Assembly (NCBI GenBank): GCA_002842985.1 | Contig: PHEQ01000023.1 | Span: 1-43,370, forward strand | Length of the DNA: 43,370 bases | Direction: 5' to 3' | DNA from: Alphaproteobacteria bacterium HGW-Alphaproteobacteria-1 | Lineage (GTDB): Bacteria; Pseudomonadota; Alphaproteobacteria; Rhodobacterales; Rhodobacteraceae | Part shown: piece by piece, positions 17,603-26,474 of the stretch | Layout of the letters: every line of letters begins with the position of its first letter | Numbering within the stretch: position 1 is the stretch's first letter | The notes under the pieces: generated by a model | Seen by the model: only the letters and a program-made list of their open reading frames with translations | Databases searched by the model: none | What the model was told of the DNA's origin: nothing | Translations under genes and position numbers: made by a program

Positions 17603-18394
17603 TCAGCCTCTCAGTTGCGGGGCCAGCGCGGCCAGTTTGTGCAGGATATCCGCGAGCACCGGGCGAATTGCCCCTGCGCGGGCGGGGTCATAGGCGAAGG
17701 GCGGAGATTCCGAGGCGAGATGGGTGGATTGCGCCAGTTCCATCTGTATCGCGTGGATATTCTCCTCGGGGCGGCCATAGTGGCGGGTGCACCAGCCGCC
17801 CTTGAACCGGCCATCGCGCACGGCCGGTCGGCCCGTGGCGCGGCACCGCTCAAGCACCGCCTGCGCGATGAGCGCGTCGCAGGTGGCGCCCTCCGCCGTG
17901 CCGATGTTGAAATCGGGCAAGATGCCCTCGAAAAGGAACGGGATGCGCGAGCGGATCGAGTGGCAATCATAAAGGATCACCACGCCATGCCGCGCGCGCA
18001 CCCGCTCGAGTTCGGCGGCGAGGGCCGCGTGATAGGGCGCATGATACGCCATGCGCCGCGCCTCGACCTCGGCGGCACCGGGGGGCGTGTCCCAGATCGG
18101 CGCGCCGTCGAAATCGGTGAGCGGCACAAGGCCGGTGGTGTTCTGCCCCGGATAGAGGCTTGATCCTTCGGGCGGGCGGTTGGCGTCGATCACATAGCGA
18201 TGGAAGGTGGCGCGCACGGTGGTGGCACCGGGCAAGAGCCCGTCATAGAGCCGGTCCACATGCCAGTCGGTATCGGCAAGCGTTTGCCCGCGTGCGTTCA
18301 GCCGTCCGGCAATCTCGGGCGGCACATAGGTGCCCACATGCGGCAGGCCGAGGACAACCGGGCCGTCGCCCCGCTCGACGATCACGGGCGTCAT
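17603..18394 (-). CDS. hutG: N-formylglutamate deformylase
   Basis: Last step of the five-step histidine pathway: hydrolyses N-formyl-L-glutamate to glutamate and formate. The 263-residue protein belongs to the N-formylglutamate amidohydrolase family. Motifs are [46 protein letters not shown] and [21 protein letters not shown]. Its start overlaps the hutH stop by ATGA. The presence of HutF in the same locus confirms that formiminoglutamate is first deaminated, so this is the deformylase rather than the arginase-like formimidoylglutamase also called HutG. Confidence 0.94.
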   Translation of the reverse strand: MTPVIVERGDGPVVLGLPHVGTYVPPEIAGRLNARGQTLADTDWHVDRLYDGLLPGATTVRATFHRYVIDANRPPEGSSLYPGQNTTGLVPLTDFDGAPIWDTPPGAAEVEARRMAYHAPYHAALAAELERVRARHGVVILYDCHSIRSRIPFLFEGILPDFNIGTAEGATCDALIAQAVLERCRATGRPAVRDGRFKGGWCTRHYGRPEENIHAIQMELAQSTHLASESPPFAYDPARAGAIRPVLADILHKLAALAPQLRG

Positions 18395-19917
18395 GGCCGC
18401 ACGCCTCTCAGCCCCGCCGCCGAGATCAACGCGCCAGAGCGGATCATATCCGCCGCGCGCTCAAGATCGGGGGCAAGGAAACGGTCCGCCCCGAGCGGGG
18501 CCACTTCGGTGCGCAGCGCGGCAATCACCGCTTGCAGGCGTGGCGAAGTCCTGAGCGGGGTGCGAAACTCTATCCCTTGCGCGGCGCAGATCGCCTCGAC
18601 CCCGAGGATGACCGAAAGGTTGCCGTTCATCCGCCCCAGCCGCCGCGCGCCATGGGCAGCCATGCTGACATGATCCTCCTGATTGGCCGAGGTGGGGGTT
18701 GAATCGGTCGAGCAAGGGTTGGCCAGATGCTTGTTCTCGCTCATCAATGCCGCGGTTGTCACCTCGGCGATCATCAGGCCGGAGTTCAGCCCCGGCGCAG
18801 GCGTGAGGAACGGCGGCAGGTCATGGCTCAGCGTCGGATCGACCATGAGGGCGACGCGGCGTTGCGCGATGGCCCCGATCTCGGCCAGCGCGAGCGCGAT
18901 GATATCGGCGGCAAAGGCGACCGGCTCGGCGTGGAAATTGCCGCCTGACACGATCCGCCCCGGCCCGAGCACGAGCGGGTTGTCGGTGACGGCATTGGCC
19001 TCGATTTCCAGCGTGCGCCCGGCCTGGCGCAGCAGGTCGAGCGCGGCACCGGCCACCTGCGGCTGGCAGCGGATGCAATAGGGGTCCTGCACGCGGGCGT
19101 CATCGTCGCGGTGGCTCTCGCGGATTTCCGAGCCGTCCATCAGCGCGCGCATCTCGCGGGCCACCTCGATCTGGCCGGCATGGCCGCGCAGATCGTGGAT
19201 TTCGGGCTGCAAGGGCGCGGTAGAGCCCATGATCGCATCGGTGGACATGGCTGCCGTGACCATCGAGGCGGCAGCGGCGCGCCAGCCGTCGAAAAGGCCG
19301 GTGAGCGCGAGCGCGGTGGAAAACTGCGTGCCGTTGATGAGCGCGAGCCCTTCCTTGGGGCCGAGCACGACCGGGCTGAGGCCCGCGCGGGCAAGCGCCT
19401 CCGAGCCGGAAAGCCGCGCGCCCTCGACTGTAGCCTCGCCCGCGCCGATCATGACGGCGGCCATGTGCGCGAGCGGTGCCAGATCGCCCGACGCCCCGAC
19501 CGAGCCCTGACAAGGCACCACCGGCACGACACCGCGCGCGAGCATCCCCTCGATCAGCGCGACGATCTCCCAGCGCACGCCCGACGCCCCGCGCCCGAGA
19601 CTCAGCAGCTTGAGCGCCATCATCAGCCGGGTGGTGGCGGGCTCGAGCGGCTCGCCCACGCCGCAGCAATGCGACAGGATCAGGTTACGTTGCAGCGTCT
19701 CGGTATCCCCGGCGGCGATCTTGACCGAGGCGAGCTTGCCAAAGCCGGTATTGACGCCGTAGACGGCCGCCGAGCCGCGCGCGGCCTCGGCAATGAGTGC
19801 CGCCGACGCCTCGACCGCGCCGCGCGCGCCCGGGTCGAGCCGCGCCGCCGCCCCCTCGCGCCAGAGCGTTTCAAGCTGCGCGAGCGTGGTCGCGCCGGGG
19901 GTGAGGGTCAGGGTCAT
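18391..19917 (-). CDS. hutH: Histidine ammonia-lyase
   Basis: First enzyme of histidine degradation: removes ammonia from L-histidine to give trans-urocanate. It has 508 residues. The self-forming MIO cofactor triad is Ala142-Ser143-Gly144 in [15 protein letters not shown], at the same numbers as the Pseudomonas enzyme. [11 protein letters not shown] and [13 protein letters not shown] are also canonical. The frame is open upstream, but ATG 19917 overlaps the hutI stop as ATGA and family similarity starts there (MTLTLTPG). It is the second gene of hutIHGU. Confidence 0.97.
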   Translation of the reverse strand: MTLTLTPGATTLAQLETLWREGAAARLDPGARGAVEASAALIAEAARGSAAVYGVNTGFGKLASVKIAAGDTETLQRNLILSHCCGVGEPLEPATTRLMMALKLLSLGRGASGVRWEIVALIEGMLARGVVPVVPCQGSVGASGDLAPLAHMAAVMIGAGEATVEGARLSGSEALARAGLSPVVLGPKEGLALINGTQFSTALALTGLFDGWRAAAASMVTAAMSTDAIMGSTAPLQPEIHDLRGHAGQIEVAREMRALMDGSEIRESHRDDDARVQDPYCIRCQPQVAGAALDLLRQAGRTLEIEANAVTDNPLVLGPGRIVSGGNFHAEPVAFAADIIALALAEIGAIAQRRVALMVDPTLSHDLPPFLTPAPGLNSGLMIAEVTTAALMSENKHLANPCSTDSTPTSANQEDHVSMAAHGARRLGRMNGNLSVILGVEAICAAQGIEFRTPLRTSPRLQAVIAALRTEVAPLGADRFLAPDLERAADMIRSGALISAAGLRGVRP

Positions 19918-21113
19918 TCGGTGCCTCCGAAGATGCGGGCATGAAGCGGGTTGAAGCCGATGCGCCAGGACAGTTCCGCCGGGCTGGTCACGTCCCACAC
20001 GGCGAGATCGGCGCGCAGCCCCGCCGCGATCCGCCCGCAATCATGCAGGCCGAGCGCGCGGGCGGCGTGGGTCGTGACACCGCGCAGCGCCTCCTCCGGC
20101 GTCAGACCAAAGAGCGTACAGCCCATGTTCATGGTCAGAAGCAGCGAGGTCACCGGCGAGGTGCCGGGGTTGCAATCGGTGGCAAGCGCCATGGGGACAT
20201 TCTGCGCGCGAAAGGCCGCGACGGGCGGCAACTGCGTTTCCCGCAGGGTGTAGAAGGCACCGGGCAGGAGCACGGCGACCGTGCCCGAGGTGGCCATGAG
20301 GGCGGCGTCCTCTGCCGTTGCATATTCCACGTGATCGGCCGAAAGCGCGCCATGACGGGCCGCTAGCGCCGTGCCGCCCTGATGGCTCAACTGTTCGGCA
20401 TGGAGCTTGACCGGCAGGCCGAGGGTGCGCGCGAGATCGAAGACGCGGGCGATCTGTGCGGTATCGAACGCGATCCCCTCGCAGAAGCCGTCCACCGCAT
20501 CGACAAGCCCCTCGGCATGGGCCGCGCGCAGGGTGGGCAGGCAGACATCATTGATATAAGCATCCGCACGCCCCGTGTATTCGGGAGGGCAGGCATGGGC
20601 GGCAAGGTATGTGGTGCGCACCCGCACCGGGCGCAATTCGGCAAGGCGGCGCGCGGCGCGCAGCATACGCAGCTCGGTTTCCGGCTCAAGCCCGTAGCCC
20701 GATTTCACCTCGATCATGGTCAACCCCTCGGCAAGGAGGGCATCGAGCCGGGGCAGGGCCTGCGCGATCAACGCCTCGTCGGTGGCGGACCGGGTGGCGG
20801 CGACGGTCGAGAGGATCCCGCCGCCCGCGCGGGCGATCTGCTCATAGCTGGCACCCTCAAGCCGCATCTCGAACTCGCGCGCGCGGTCGCCGGCAAAGAC
20901 GATATGGGTGTGGCAGTCGATCAGCGCGGGCGTGACGAGCCGCCCGCCCATGTCGTGCCGGGCGGCATTGGCGTGCTCGGCAGGCAGATCATGTTCGGGG
21001 CCGACCCAGAGGATGTGGGCGTGGTCATGCACCAAAGCGCCCGCCTCGATCATACCGTAACCGGGACCGTCGAGCGTGGCGATGCGGGCGTTGTTCAGAA
21101 CTTCGATGGCCAT
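19914..21113 (-). CDS. hutI: Imidazolonepropionase
   Basis: Third step of histidine degradation: hydrolyses 4-imidazolone-5-propionate to N-formimino-L-glutamate. The amidohydrolase-fold protein has 399 residues, with the metal-binding [10 protein letters not shown] motif, [25 protein letters not shown] and [11 protein letters not shown] chose ATG 21113, preceded by GAGGGA, over the in-frame ATG at 21128. It is the first gene of the hutIHGU unit. Its promoter faces that of hutF, with a HutC-like operator between them. Confidence 0.95.
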   Translation of the reverse strand: MAIEVLNNARIATLDGPGYGMIEAGALVHDHAHILWVGPEHDLPAEHANAARHDMGGRLVTPALIDCHTHIVFAGDRAREFEMRLEGASYEQIARAGGGILSTVAATRSATDEALIAQALPRLDALLAEGLTMIEVKSGYGLEPETELRMLRAARRLAELRPVRVRTTYLAAHACPPEYTGRADAYINDVCLPTLRAAHAEGLVDAVDGFCEGIAFDTAQIARVFDLARTLGLPVKLHAEQLSHQGGTALAARHGALSADHVEYATAEDAALMATSGTVAVLLPGAFYTLRETQLPPVAAFRAQNVPMALATDCNPGTSPVTSLLLTMNMGCTLFGLTPEEALRGVTTHAARALGLHDCGRIAAGLRADLAVWDVTSPAELSWRIGFNPLHARIFGGTE

Positions 21114-21137
21114 TCGTCCCTCATGCACGACTCGGGC

Positions 21138-21166
21138 TTGTCAATTCTCTTATTATCTGCAATATG
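21138..21166 (+). promoter_or_regulatory. Candidate hutF promoter
   Basis: TTGTCA at 21138-21143, a 17-base spacer, then AATATG at 21161-21166, pointing at hutF. The -10 position coincides with the -10 of the opposing hutI promoter and with the left half of the operator. Confidence 0.4.
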
Positions 21167-21189
21167 TATGCACATAATATTTCTGTCAA
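21161..21189 (-). promoter_or_regulatory. Candidate hutIHGU promoter
   Basis: On the minus strand a perfect TTGACA (21189-21184) is followed after 17 bases by CATATT (21166-21161), pointing at hutI. It overlaps the HutC-like operator at 21163-21176. Confidence 0.5.
21163..21176. promoter_or_regulatory. HutC/GntR-type operator between hutI and hutF
   Basis: TATGTATGCACATA: inverted half-sites TATGT and ACATA around a 4-base centre, in an AT-rich island in the only sizeable gap of the hut locus. GntR/HutC-family repressors bind GT/AC-containing palindromes of this type. It covers the -10 regions of both divergent promoters, so one bound repressor could silence both arms until urocanate accumulates. 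Confidence 0.55.
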
Positions 21190-21211
21190 CCGGTAATGAG
21201 CGGGGCAAGGC

Positions 21212-22573
21212 ATGACGGTTCTCTGGGCGGATCAGGCGCTTTTGCCGGATGGCTGGGCGCGTAACGTGCGGGTCGAAATTGACGGCGAGGGGCGCATTGC
21301 GGAAGTGGCGCGCGACGTAGCCCCCGAGGGAGAGCGTCACGCGATCCTGCTGCCTGCGCCCGCCAACCTGCACAGCCACGCCTTTCAGCGCGCCATGGCG
21401 GGGCTGACCGAACGACGCGGCCCCGATCCGCGCGATACGTTCTGGACGTGGCGGCAGCTCATGTTCCGCTTTCTCGACCGGCTGACGCCCGAGGACGTGG
21501 AGGCCATCGCGGCCTTCGTGCAGATGGAGATGCTGGAGGCGGGCTATGCGTGCAATGTGGAGTTCCATTACCTGCACCACGCGCCGGGCGGCGTGCCTTA
21601 TGCCGATCAGGCCGAGATGTCGGCGCGGATCGCGGCGGCGGCGGTGCAAAGCGGCATCGGCCTCACGCTCTTGCCGGTGCATTACCAGTTTGGCGGTTGC
21701 GACGGGCGCGCGCTTGGCCCCGGACAGGCGCGATTCGGCACCGATCCGGAGGGATTTGCCCGACTGCATGAGGCCGCAGGCGCGGCGATTGCGCATCTGC
21801 CTGCCGACACGGTCCTTGGCGTCGCCCCCCATAGCTTGCGCGCGGTCAGCCCCGAGGGGTTGCGCGCGGTGACGGCGCTGGGTGCTGGGCCCATTCACAT
21901 GCACCTTGCCGAACAGGTGGCCGAGGTCGAGGAGGTGCAGGCGGCATGGGGCGCGCGCCCGGTGGACTGGCTGCTGGCCAATGCGCAGGTCGATCCGCGC
22001 TGGTGCCTGATCCATTGCACGCAGATGCAACCCGACGAGACCCGCGCGCTTGCCGCGACCGGGGCGGTGGCAGGGCTGTGCCCGATCACCGAAAGCTCGC
22101 TTGGGGATGGGATCTTCGACGGGGTGCGCTGGTGCGAGGCGGGCGGGCGGCTCGGCATCGGTTCGGACAGCAATATCCGTATCGCGCTGTCGGAGGAGTT
22201 GCGCACGCTGGATTATTCGCAGCGTCTGCGGGACCGGACGCGCGCAGCATTGGCGCGACCCGAGGCCTCGACCGGGCGGGTTCTATATGACGCGGCGTGC
22301 GGGGGCGGCGCACAGGCGGCGGGGCGCGCGGCGGGCGCGATTGCGCCGGGTCTTTGGGCCGACCTTCTGGCACTCGACGGCGCGGCGCTTGACCTGATGG
22401 GCCGCAGCGGCGACACCCTGCTCGATAGTTGGATATTTGCAGGCGATGACCGGATGGTAAGGGATGTGTGGGCGGCGGGCCGCCACCTTGTGCGCGCAGG
22501 GCGCCATCACGCGGGCGACGCGATCCGCGCGGGCTATGCCGCCACGCTGCGCCGCCTGCGCGACGCGCTCTGA
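21212..22573 (+). CDS. hutF: Formimidoylglutamate deiminase
   Basis: Fourth step of the five-step histidine pathway: converts N-formimino-L-glutamate to N-formyl-L-glutamate and ammonia. It has 453 residues with an amidohydrolase fold: NLHSHAFQRAMAGLTERRG (metal-binding His pair), LLPVHYQFGGC, APHSLRAV, HMHLAEQVAEV, LIHCTQM and IGSDSNIRI. It starts at ATG 21212, divergent from hutI, and is followed after 2 bases by hutC. With HutG it replaces the one-step formimidoylglutamase route. Confidence 0.95.
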   Translation: MTVLWADQALLPDGWARNVRVEIDGEGRIAEVARDVAPEGERHAILLPAPANLHSHAFQRAMAGLTERRGPDPRDTFWTWRQLMFRFLDRLTPEDVEAIAAFVQMEMLEAGYACNVEFHYLHHAPGGVPYADQAEMSARIAAAAVQSGIGLTLLPVHYQFGGCDGRALGPGQARFGTDPEGFARLHEAAGAAIAHLPADTVLGVAPHSLRAVSPEGLRAVTALGAGPIHMHLAEQVAEVEEVQAAWGARPVDWLLANAQVDPRWCLIHCTQMQPDETRALAATGAVAGLCPITESSLGDGIFDGVRWCEAGGRLGIGSDSNIRIALSEELRTLDYSQRLRDRTRAALARPEASTGRVLYDAACGGGAQAAGRAAGAIAPGLWADLLALDGAALDLMGRSGDTLLDSWIFAGDDRMVRDVWAAGRHLVRAGRHHAGDAIRAGYAATLRRLRDAL

Positions 22574-22575
22574 GC

Positions 22576-23274
22576 ATGGCCGAGGCGCTCACATCCTGGC
22601 AGGCGGTGGCCGACGAGGTGCTTGCCCGTATCCGCCGCCGGGACTGGGCACCGGGCGACCTGATCCCCAACGAGGTCGATCTGGCGGGCGAAATGGGCTG
22701 CGCGCGCACCACGGTGAACCGTGCGCTGCGCCATCTGGCCGAGGCGGGCTATCTGGAACGGCGGCGCAAGGCGGGCACGCGCGTGGCGCTCAACCCGGTG
22801 CGCCGCGCGACGCTGCGCATCCCCGTCATCCGCGAGGAGGTCGAGGCGCGCGGCGCGCACTACGATCATGCGCTGATCCTGCGCGAAGAGGGCGCGCCGC
22901 CGCTCGCCGTGCGGAGCCTGTTGCACCTGCCGCCTGACCGCAGACTCTTGCATGTCGTCGCGCTGCACCTTGCCGATGGCGCGCCCTATGCGCATGAGGA
23001 TCGCTGGGTGGACACCGAAACCGTGCCGGATTTCGCCACGCTCGACCTCACGCAGCAGAGTGCCAATGCCTGGCTGGTGCAAAATGTGCCCTACACGCGC
23101 GGCGCGCTCGCGCTCTCCGCGATGGCGGCGGACCCGGACACCGCCGAGGCGCTTGGCTGCGCGCCCGGTGCGGCGCTCTTCACGCTGGAGCGCACCACCT
23201 GGAAAGCGGCGCGACCGATCACCTGGGTGCGCCTTGCCTATCCGCCGGGTCACCGGCTCACCACGGATCTATGA
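22576..23274 (+). CDS. hutC: GntR-family histidine utilisation repressor
   Basis: Transcriptional repressor of 232 residues. An N-terminal winged helix-turn-helix (residues about 8-75; PGDLIPNEVDLAGEMGCART, TVNRALRHLAEAGYLERRRK, AGTRV) is joined to a C-terminal UTRA effector domain of the HutC subgroup. HutC proteins release DNA when urocanate binds. The frame is open upstream inside hutF, but the family start is MAEALTSWQAVADEVL at ATG 22576, 2 bases after the hutF stop. Its likely target is the palindrome at 21163-21176, so it also represses its own operon. Confidence 0.9.
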   Translation: MAEALTSWQAVADEVLARIRRRDWAPGDLIPNEVDLAGEMGCARTTVNRALRHLAEAGYLERRRKAGTRVALNPVRRATLRIPVIREEVEARGAHYDHALILREEGAPPLAVRSLLHLPPDRRLLHVVALHLADGAPYAHEDRWVDTETVPDFATLDLTQQSANAWLVQNVPYTRGALALSAMAADPDTAEALGCAPGAALFTLERTTWKAARPITWVRLAYPPGHRLTTDL

Positions 23275-23290
23275 GATGGAGGCAGATCCG
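23264..23290 (+). terminator. Weak hairpin at the end of hutC
   Basis: CGGATCT (23264-23270) pairs with AGATCCG (23284-23290) around a 13-base loop that includes the hutC stop. There is no U-run, so termination is uncertain. The rest of the gap to 23398 shows nothing clear. Confidence 0.25.
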
Positions 23291-23398
23291 GTCGGAATTC
23301 GCTTGGCCCCCTGAACCGAAGATCGGGCGTGCCGTCGGGCAGCAGATCCCCGGGCGCGCCTGCTTGCAAATCGCGCGTCGTGAGACGATTGTCTTGCC

Positions 23399-23770
23399 AT
23401 GGAAAATGAAACCTGTCGCCCCCGTCTTCGGATCAGGATCGTCTTTGGCGACCACGAGATGATCGGGCCGGGCAAGGCCGAGCTGCTGGAACGCATCGAC
23501 CGCTGCGGGTCCATCGCGGCTGCAGGGCGCGAGATGGGGATGAGCTACAAGCGGGCATGGGAGCTGGTCGGCACGCTGAATGCGATGTTCCGCGAGCCGG
23601 TGGTCGAGAGCACGCGGGGCGGTCCGGGCGGCGGGGGCGCGGTGCTGACCGAGGCGGGGCGCCTTGTCCTGAAACACTATCGCGGCTTCGAAGCCGAAGC
23701 CGCAGACGCCGGTGCCGGGCGGCTCAGGGCCATGCAGGCGCTTCTCAGGGATATTCCCGAAGAAAAATAA
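23399..23770 (+). CDS. ModE-like winged-helix regulator lacking molybdate-binding domains
   Basis: Protein of 123 residues matching the N-terminal DNA-binding half of ModE/LysR-type winged-helix proteins: KAELLERIDRCGSIAAAGRE, MGMSYKRAWELVGTLNAMF, and a wing with GGPGGGGAVLTEAGRLVL. The C-terminal TOBE/Mop domains that sense molybdate in E. coli ModE (about 260 residues) are absent. It lies directly upstream of modABC and a Mo-box-like palindrome, so it probably regulates that transporter. The start ATG 23399 has no strong ribosome-binding site. Confidence 0.85.
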   Translation: MENETCRPRLRIRIVFGDHEMIGPGKAELLERIDRCGSIAAAGREMGMSYKRAWELVGTLNAMFREPVVESTRGGPGGGGAVLTEAGRLVLKHYRGFEAEAADAGAGRLRAMQALLRDIPEEK

Positions 23771-23773
23771 CGG

Positions 23774-23803
23774 TTGACCGGTTGGATGCTGTCCTGCGAT
23801 ATG
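23774..23803 (+). promoter_or_regulatory. Candidate modABC promoter
   Basis: TTGACC at 23774-23779 and, after 18 bases, the weak -10 GATATG at 23798-23803. The -10 lies within the palindrome at 23798-23819. Confidence 0.35.
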
Positions 23804-23819
23804 TTTCATGAACCATATC
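23798..23819. promoter_or_regulatory. Mo-box-like near-perfect 22-bp palindrome
   Basis: Half-sites GATATG and CATATC flank TTTCATGAAC, itself largely palindromic. Ten of the 11 base-pair positions are symmetrical. With the preceding C it reads CGATATG, close to the CGnTATAT half-site of ModE-family Mo-boxes. It lies 17 bases before the modA start, downstream of the modE-like gene. Confidence 0.6.
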
Positions 23820-23835
23820 AGCGGGGGAAGTGCGT

Positions 23836-24627
23836 GTGCCCACAGTTTTGAACCGTCGATCCATCCTGTCGGCGCTTGCCGCAATTGGTCTGACCTTCGG
23901 TTCGGCGGCGGCCCAGACTGACGCGCCCGTCATCGCAGCGGCCGCCAACCTGCAATTTGCCGTGACCGAGATTGCAGAGGCGTTTACCGCCGAAACCGGG
24001 CTGCCCCTGCGTTTGTCCTTCGGCTCCACCGGCAACCTCTCGCGCCAGATACGGGAAGGGGCGCCGTTCGAGCTTTTCCTTGCCGCCGATGACAGCACGC
24101 CGCTGGCGCTTCACCGCGACGGGTTCACACGCGACGAAGGCAGGGTCTATGCCTTTGGCCGGATCGTTCTGGTGGCGCCGATCGGGTCGCCGCTCGACCC
24201 CGCACAAGGGCTGGACGGGGTGCGTGCGCTGCTCGATGCGCATGCGCTCACCCGCTTTGCCATCGCCAATCCCGATCATGCACCCTTCGGGATCGCCGCC
24301 CGCGCCGCCCTGATGTCGCAAGGCCTGTGGGACGATCTGCAACCTTTCATCGTGCTGGGCGAGAATGTCAGCCAGGCGGCGCAGTTCGCGCTCTCGGGCA
24401 ATGCCGAGGGCGGCATCATCGCATATTCGCTGGCCTTGGCCCCCGAGGTGGCGCCGCGCGGCACCCATGCCCTGATCCCCGAGGACCGGCACGAGCCGCT
24501 GCGCCAGCGCATGACGCTGCTCAATGGGGCGGGCGAGGTGGCCGAGGCGTTCTATGCCTACATGGCCGCGCCTGCCGCGCGCGAAATCATGGAGCGTTAC
24601 GGCTTCGTGCTGCCGGCGGGCGAGTAA
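23836..24627 (+). CDS. modA: Molybdate ABC transporter substrate-binding protein
   Basis: Periplasmic binding protein for molybdate/tungstate, about 263 residues. A signal peptide (NRRSILSALAAIGLTFGSAAAQ) is followed by the ModA opening VIAAAANLQFAVTEIAEAF, then FGSTGNLSRQIREGAPFELFLAAD, which carries oxyanion-contacting Ser/Thr residues. FAIANPDHAPFGIAARAAL and SGNAEGGIIAYSLAL are also typical. GTG 23836 is favoured because GGGGGAA lies six bases upstream; GTG 23830 is immediately adjacent to that site. The modB start follows its stop by 4 bases. Confidence 0.92.
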   Translation: MPTVLNRRSILSALAAIGLTFGSAAAQTDAPVIAAAANLQFAVTEIAEAFTAETGLPLRLSFGSTGNLSRQIREGAPFELFLAADDSTPLALHRDGFTRDEGRVYAFGRIVLVAPIGSPLDPAQGLDGVRALLDAHALTRFAIANPDHAPFGIAARAALMSQGLWDDLQPFIVLGENVSQAAQFALSGNAEGGIIAYSLALAPEVAPRGTHALIPEDRHEPLRQRMTLLNGAGEVAEAFYAYMAAPAAREIMERYGFVLPAGE

Positions 24628-24631
24628 CCGA

Positions 24632-25300
24632 ATGGACTGGACGGCGCTCTGGCTGTCGCTGCGGCTGGCGGGATGGACGGTGCTCTTTCTTCTGCCCGTC
24701 GCGGTCGTGATGGGGCGGTTCCTCGCTTACCGGCAGTTCCGCGCGAAGGGGCTTATCGAGGCGCTGGTGATGTTGCCGCTGGTGCTGCCGCCCACGGTGT
24801 TCGGCTTCTACCTGCTGGTGGCTTTCGGGCGGGGCTCAGTGGTGGGCGATCTGTGGCAAACCCTGTTCGGGCATCAATTGGTGTTCAGTTTTGAAGGATT
24901 GGTTGTGGCGTCCATCATCTTCAACCTGCCCTTTGCAATTCAGCCCGCGCAGCGCGGGTTCGAGGCGATTCCAACCGAGGTGCGTGAGGCAGCCAGTTGC
25001 TGCGGGATGTCGCCTTGGCGGTCCTTGTGGAAGGTTGAATTGCCGCTTGCCTGGCCGGGGCTGATGACGGCGATGGTCCTGACCTTTGCGCACACCCTTG
25101 GCGAATTCGGCATCGTGCTGATGGTGGGCGGCTCGATCCCCGGCGAGACCAAGACCATTGCCATTTCAATCTATGACCGGGTGCAGGGCTTTGACGACCG
25201 GGGTGCCGCGATCATGTCGGGGGTGCTGGTGTCGATCTCGCTCTTCACCATCGCGGTGACATTCTGGCTGTCGTCCCGCGTCGGGCGGAGGCTCGGCTGA
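24632..25300 (+). CDS. modB: Molybdate ABC transporter permease
   Basis: Inner-membrane permease of 222 residues with about five transmembrane helices. The LPLVLPPTVFGFYLL segment and the ABC-permease EAA loop (EVREAASCCGMSPWRSLWKVELPLAWPG) are characteristic of ModB. TFAHTLGEFGIVLMVGGSIPGETKT is close to the family consensus. The TGA shares one base with the modC ATG (TGATG), so translation is coupled. Confidence 0.94.
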   Translation: MDWTALWLSLRLAGWTVLFLLPVAVVMGRFLAYRQFRAKGLIEALVMLPLVLPPTVFGFYLLVAFGRGSVVGDLWQTLFGHQLVFSFEGLVVASIIFNLPFAIQPAQRGFEAIPTEVREAASCCGMSPWRSLWKVELPLAWPGLMTAMVLTFAHTLGEFGIVLMVGGSIPGETKTIAISIYDRVQGFDDRGAAIMSGVLVSISLFTIAVTFWLSSRVGRRLG

Positions 25301-26442
25301 TGGCATTGGAGGTCATGGCGCGGGCGGCCGCGCCCATCCCGCTCGACGTGGCCTTCCGGGTGGAGCCGGGCGAGTTGCTCGCGCTGGTCGGCCATTCGGG
25401 ATCGGGCAAGACCACGCTGCTGCGAACCATCGCGGGGCTGTGGCGACCGGAGGTGGCGCGCGTGACGGTGGACGGAACGGCGTGGCTCGATACTGCCGCG
25501 GGGGTGAGCCTGCCCAGCCATCGCCGCCGGGTGGGCATCGTGTTTCAGAACTATGCCCTTTTCCCGCATATGACCGCCGCCCAGAACGTGATGGCCGCCA
25601 TGGGCACGCCAGAGGCGGGCGAGGCGGAGCGGCTTCTGGAACTGGTCAACCTGATCGGCCTTTCGGACCGCAAGCCTGCGCAGCTTTCGGGCGGACAGCA
25701 ACAACGGGTGGCCGTGGCCCGCGCGCTGGCCCGCCGCCCGAAGACGCTGCTTCTGGACGAGCCGTTCTCGGCGGTGGACCGCGTCACGCGCGAAAAGCTT
25801 TATGGTGAGATCATCGCGCTGCGCGCCCATCTGAAGATGCCCGTGGTCCTTGTGACCCATGACGTGAACGAGGCGCAGTTGCTCGCCGACCGGATGGTGG
25901 TGATTTCGGCGGGTCAGGTGGTGCGCGAGGGCACCACGGCGCAGGTGATGGCCGACCCGGCGGCGCTGCGCGCCATGGGCATCCGCGAGGTGGCCGCCAT
26001 GCTGCCCGCCACCGTGGTCGAGCATCTGCCCGACGGTCTGACCCGGCTTGACGCGCCGACGGGACCACTGTTCCTGCCTACGGTCGAGGGTGTGCCGGGA
26101 ACCCGCGTGCGCGTGCGGATCATGGCGCATGACGTGATCCTGTCGCGCGCCCGCCCCGAGGGGCTGTCGGCGCAGAACATCATTGCCGGGACAGTGGTGC
26201 GAACCGTGCCCGGTGGCGGGCCGGGCATGATGGTCCATGTCGCGGTGGGCGATCACGAGATCCTCGCCCGCATCACCCGCCGCGCCGCAGAACAGTTGGG
26301 CCTGCACCCCGGCGACACGGTTCATGCCATCCTCAAATCCATGTCCGTCGCTCGCGACCACGTCGCCCGCGCCCGCAACGACGACACGTCTGCACCGCAG
26401 GCCGCAACCCCTGTGCCGGATGCCGTCAGCCCTGTCAGGTAG
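25300..26442 (+). CDS. modC: Molybdate ABC transporter ATP-binding protein
   Basis: ABC ATPase of 380 residues that energises molybdate uptake. Walker [11 protein letters not shown]-loop [11 protein letters not shown], signature LSGGQQQR, Walker [12 protein letters not shown] and switch VTHD are intact. A C-terminal TOBE domain (about residues 290-355, [20 protein letters not shown] to [12 protein letters not shown]) could bind molybdate and inhibit the transporter. The last 25 or so residues are a low-complexity Ala/Pro tail. It overlaps modB by one base and is convergent with the acetamidase gene. Confidence 0.94.
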   Translation: MALEVMARAAAPIPLDVAFRVEPGELLALVGHSGSGKTTLLRTIAGLWRPEVARVTVDGTAWLDTAAGVSLPSHRRRVGIVFQNYALFPHMTAAQNVMAAMGTPEAGEAERLLELVNLIGLSDRKPAQLSGGQQQRVAVARALARRPKTLLLDEPFSAVDRVTREKLYGEIIALRAHLKMPVVLVTHDVNEAQLLADRMVVISAGQVVREGTTAQVMADPAALRAMGIREVAAMLPATVVEHLPDGLTRLDAPTGPLFLPTVEGVPGTRVRVRIMAHDVILSRARPEGLSAQNIIAGTVVRTVPGGGPGMMVHVAVGDHEILARITRRAAEQLGLHPGDTVHAILKSMSVARDHVARARNDDTSAPQAATPVPDAVSPVR

Positions 26443-26445
26443 GCG

Positions 26446-26465
26446 CGCCCGCACGGGGACGGGCG
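26446..26465. terminator. Hairpin between convergent modC and acetamidase genes
   Basis: CGCCCG (26446-26451) and CGGGCG (26460-26465) form a 6-bp GC stem with an 8-base loop in the 32-base gap between converging genes. A short T-rich stretch follows on the plus side. Moderate support only. Confidence 0.4.
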
Positions 26466-26474
26466 GCTTGGGTT

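Noticed and set aside
15948..17693. Long plus-strand open frame of about 580 codons opposite hutU
   Set aside because: It mirrors a perfectly conserved urocanate hydratase and has no family features of its own.
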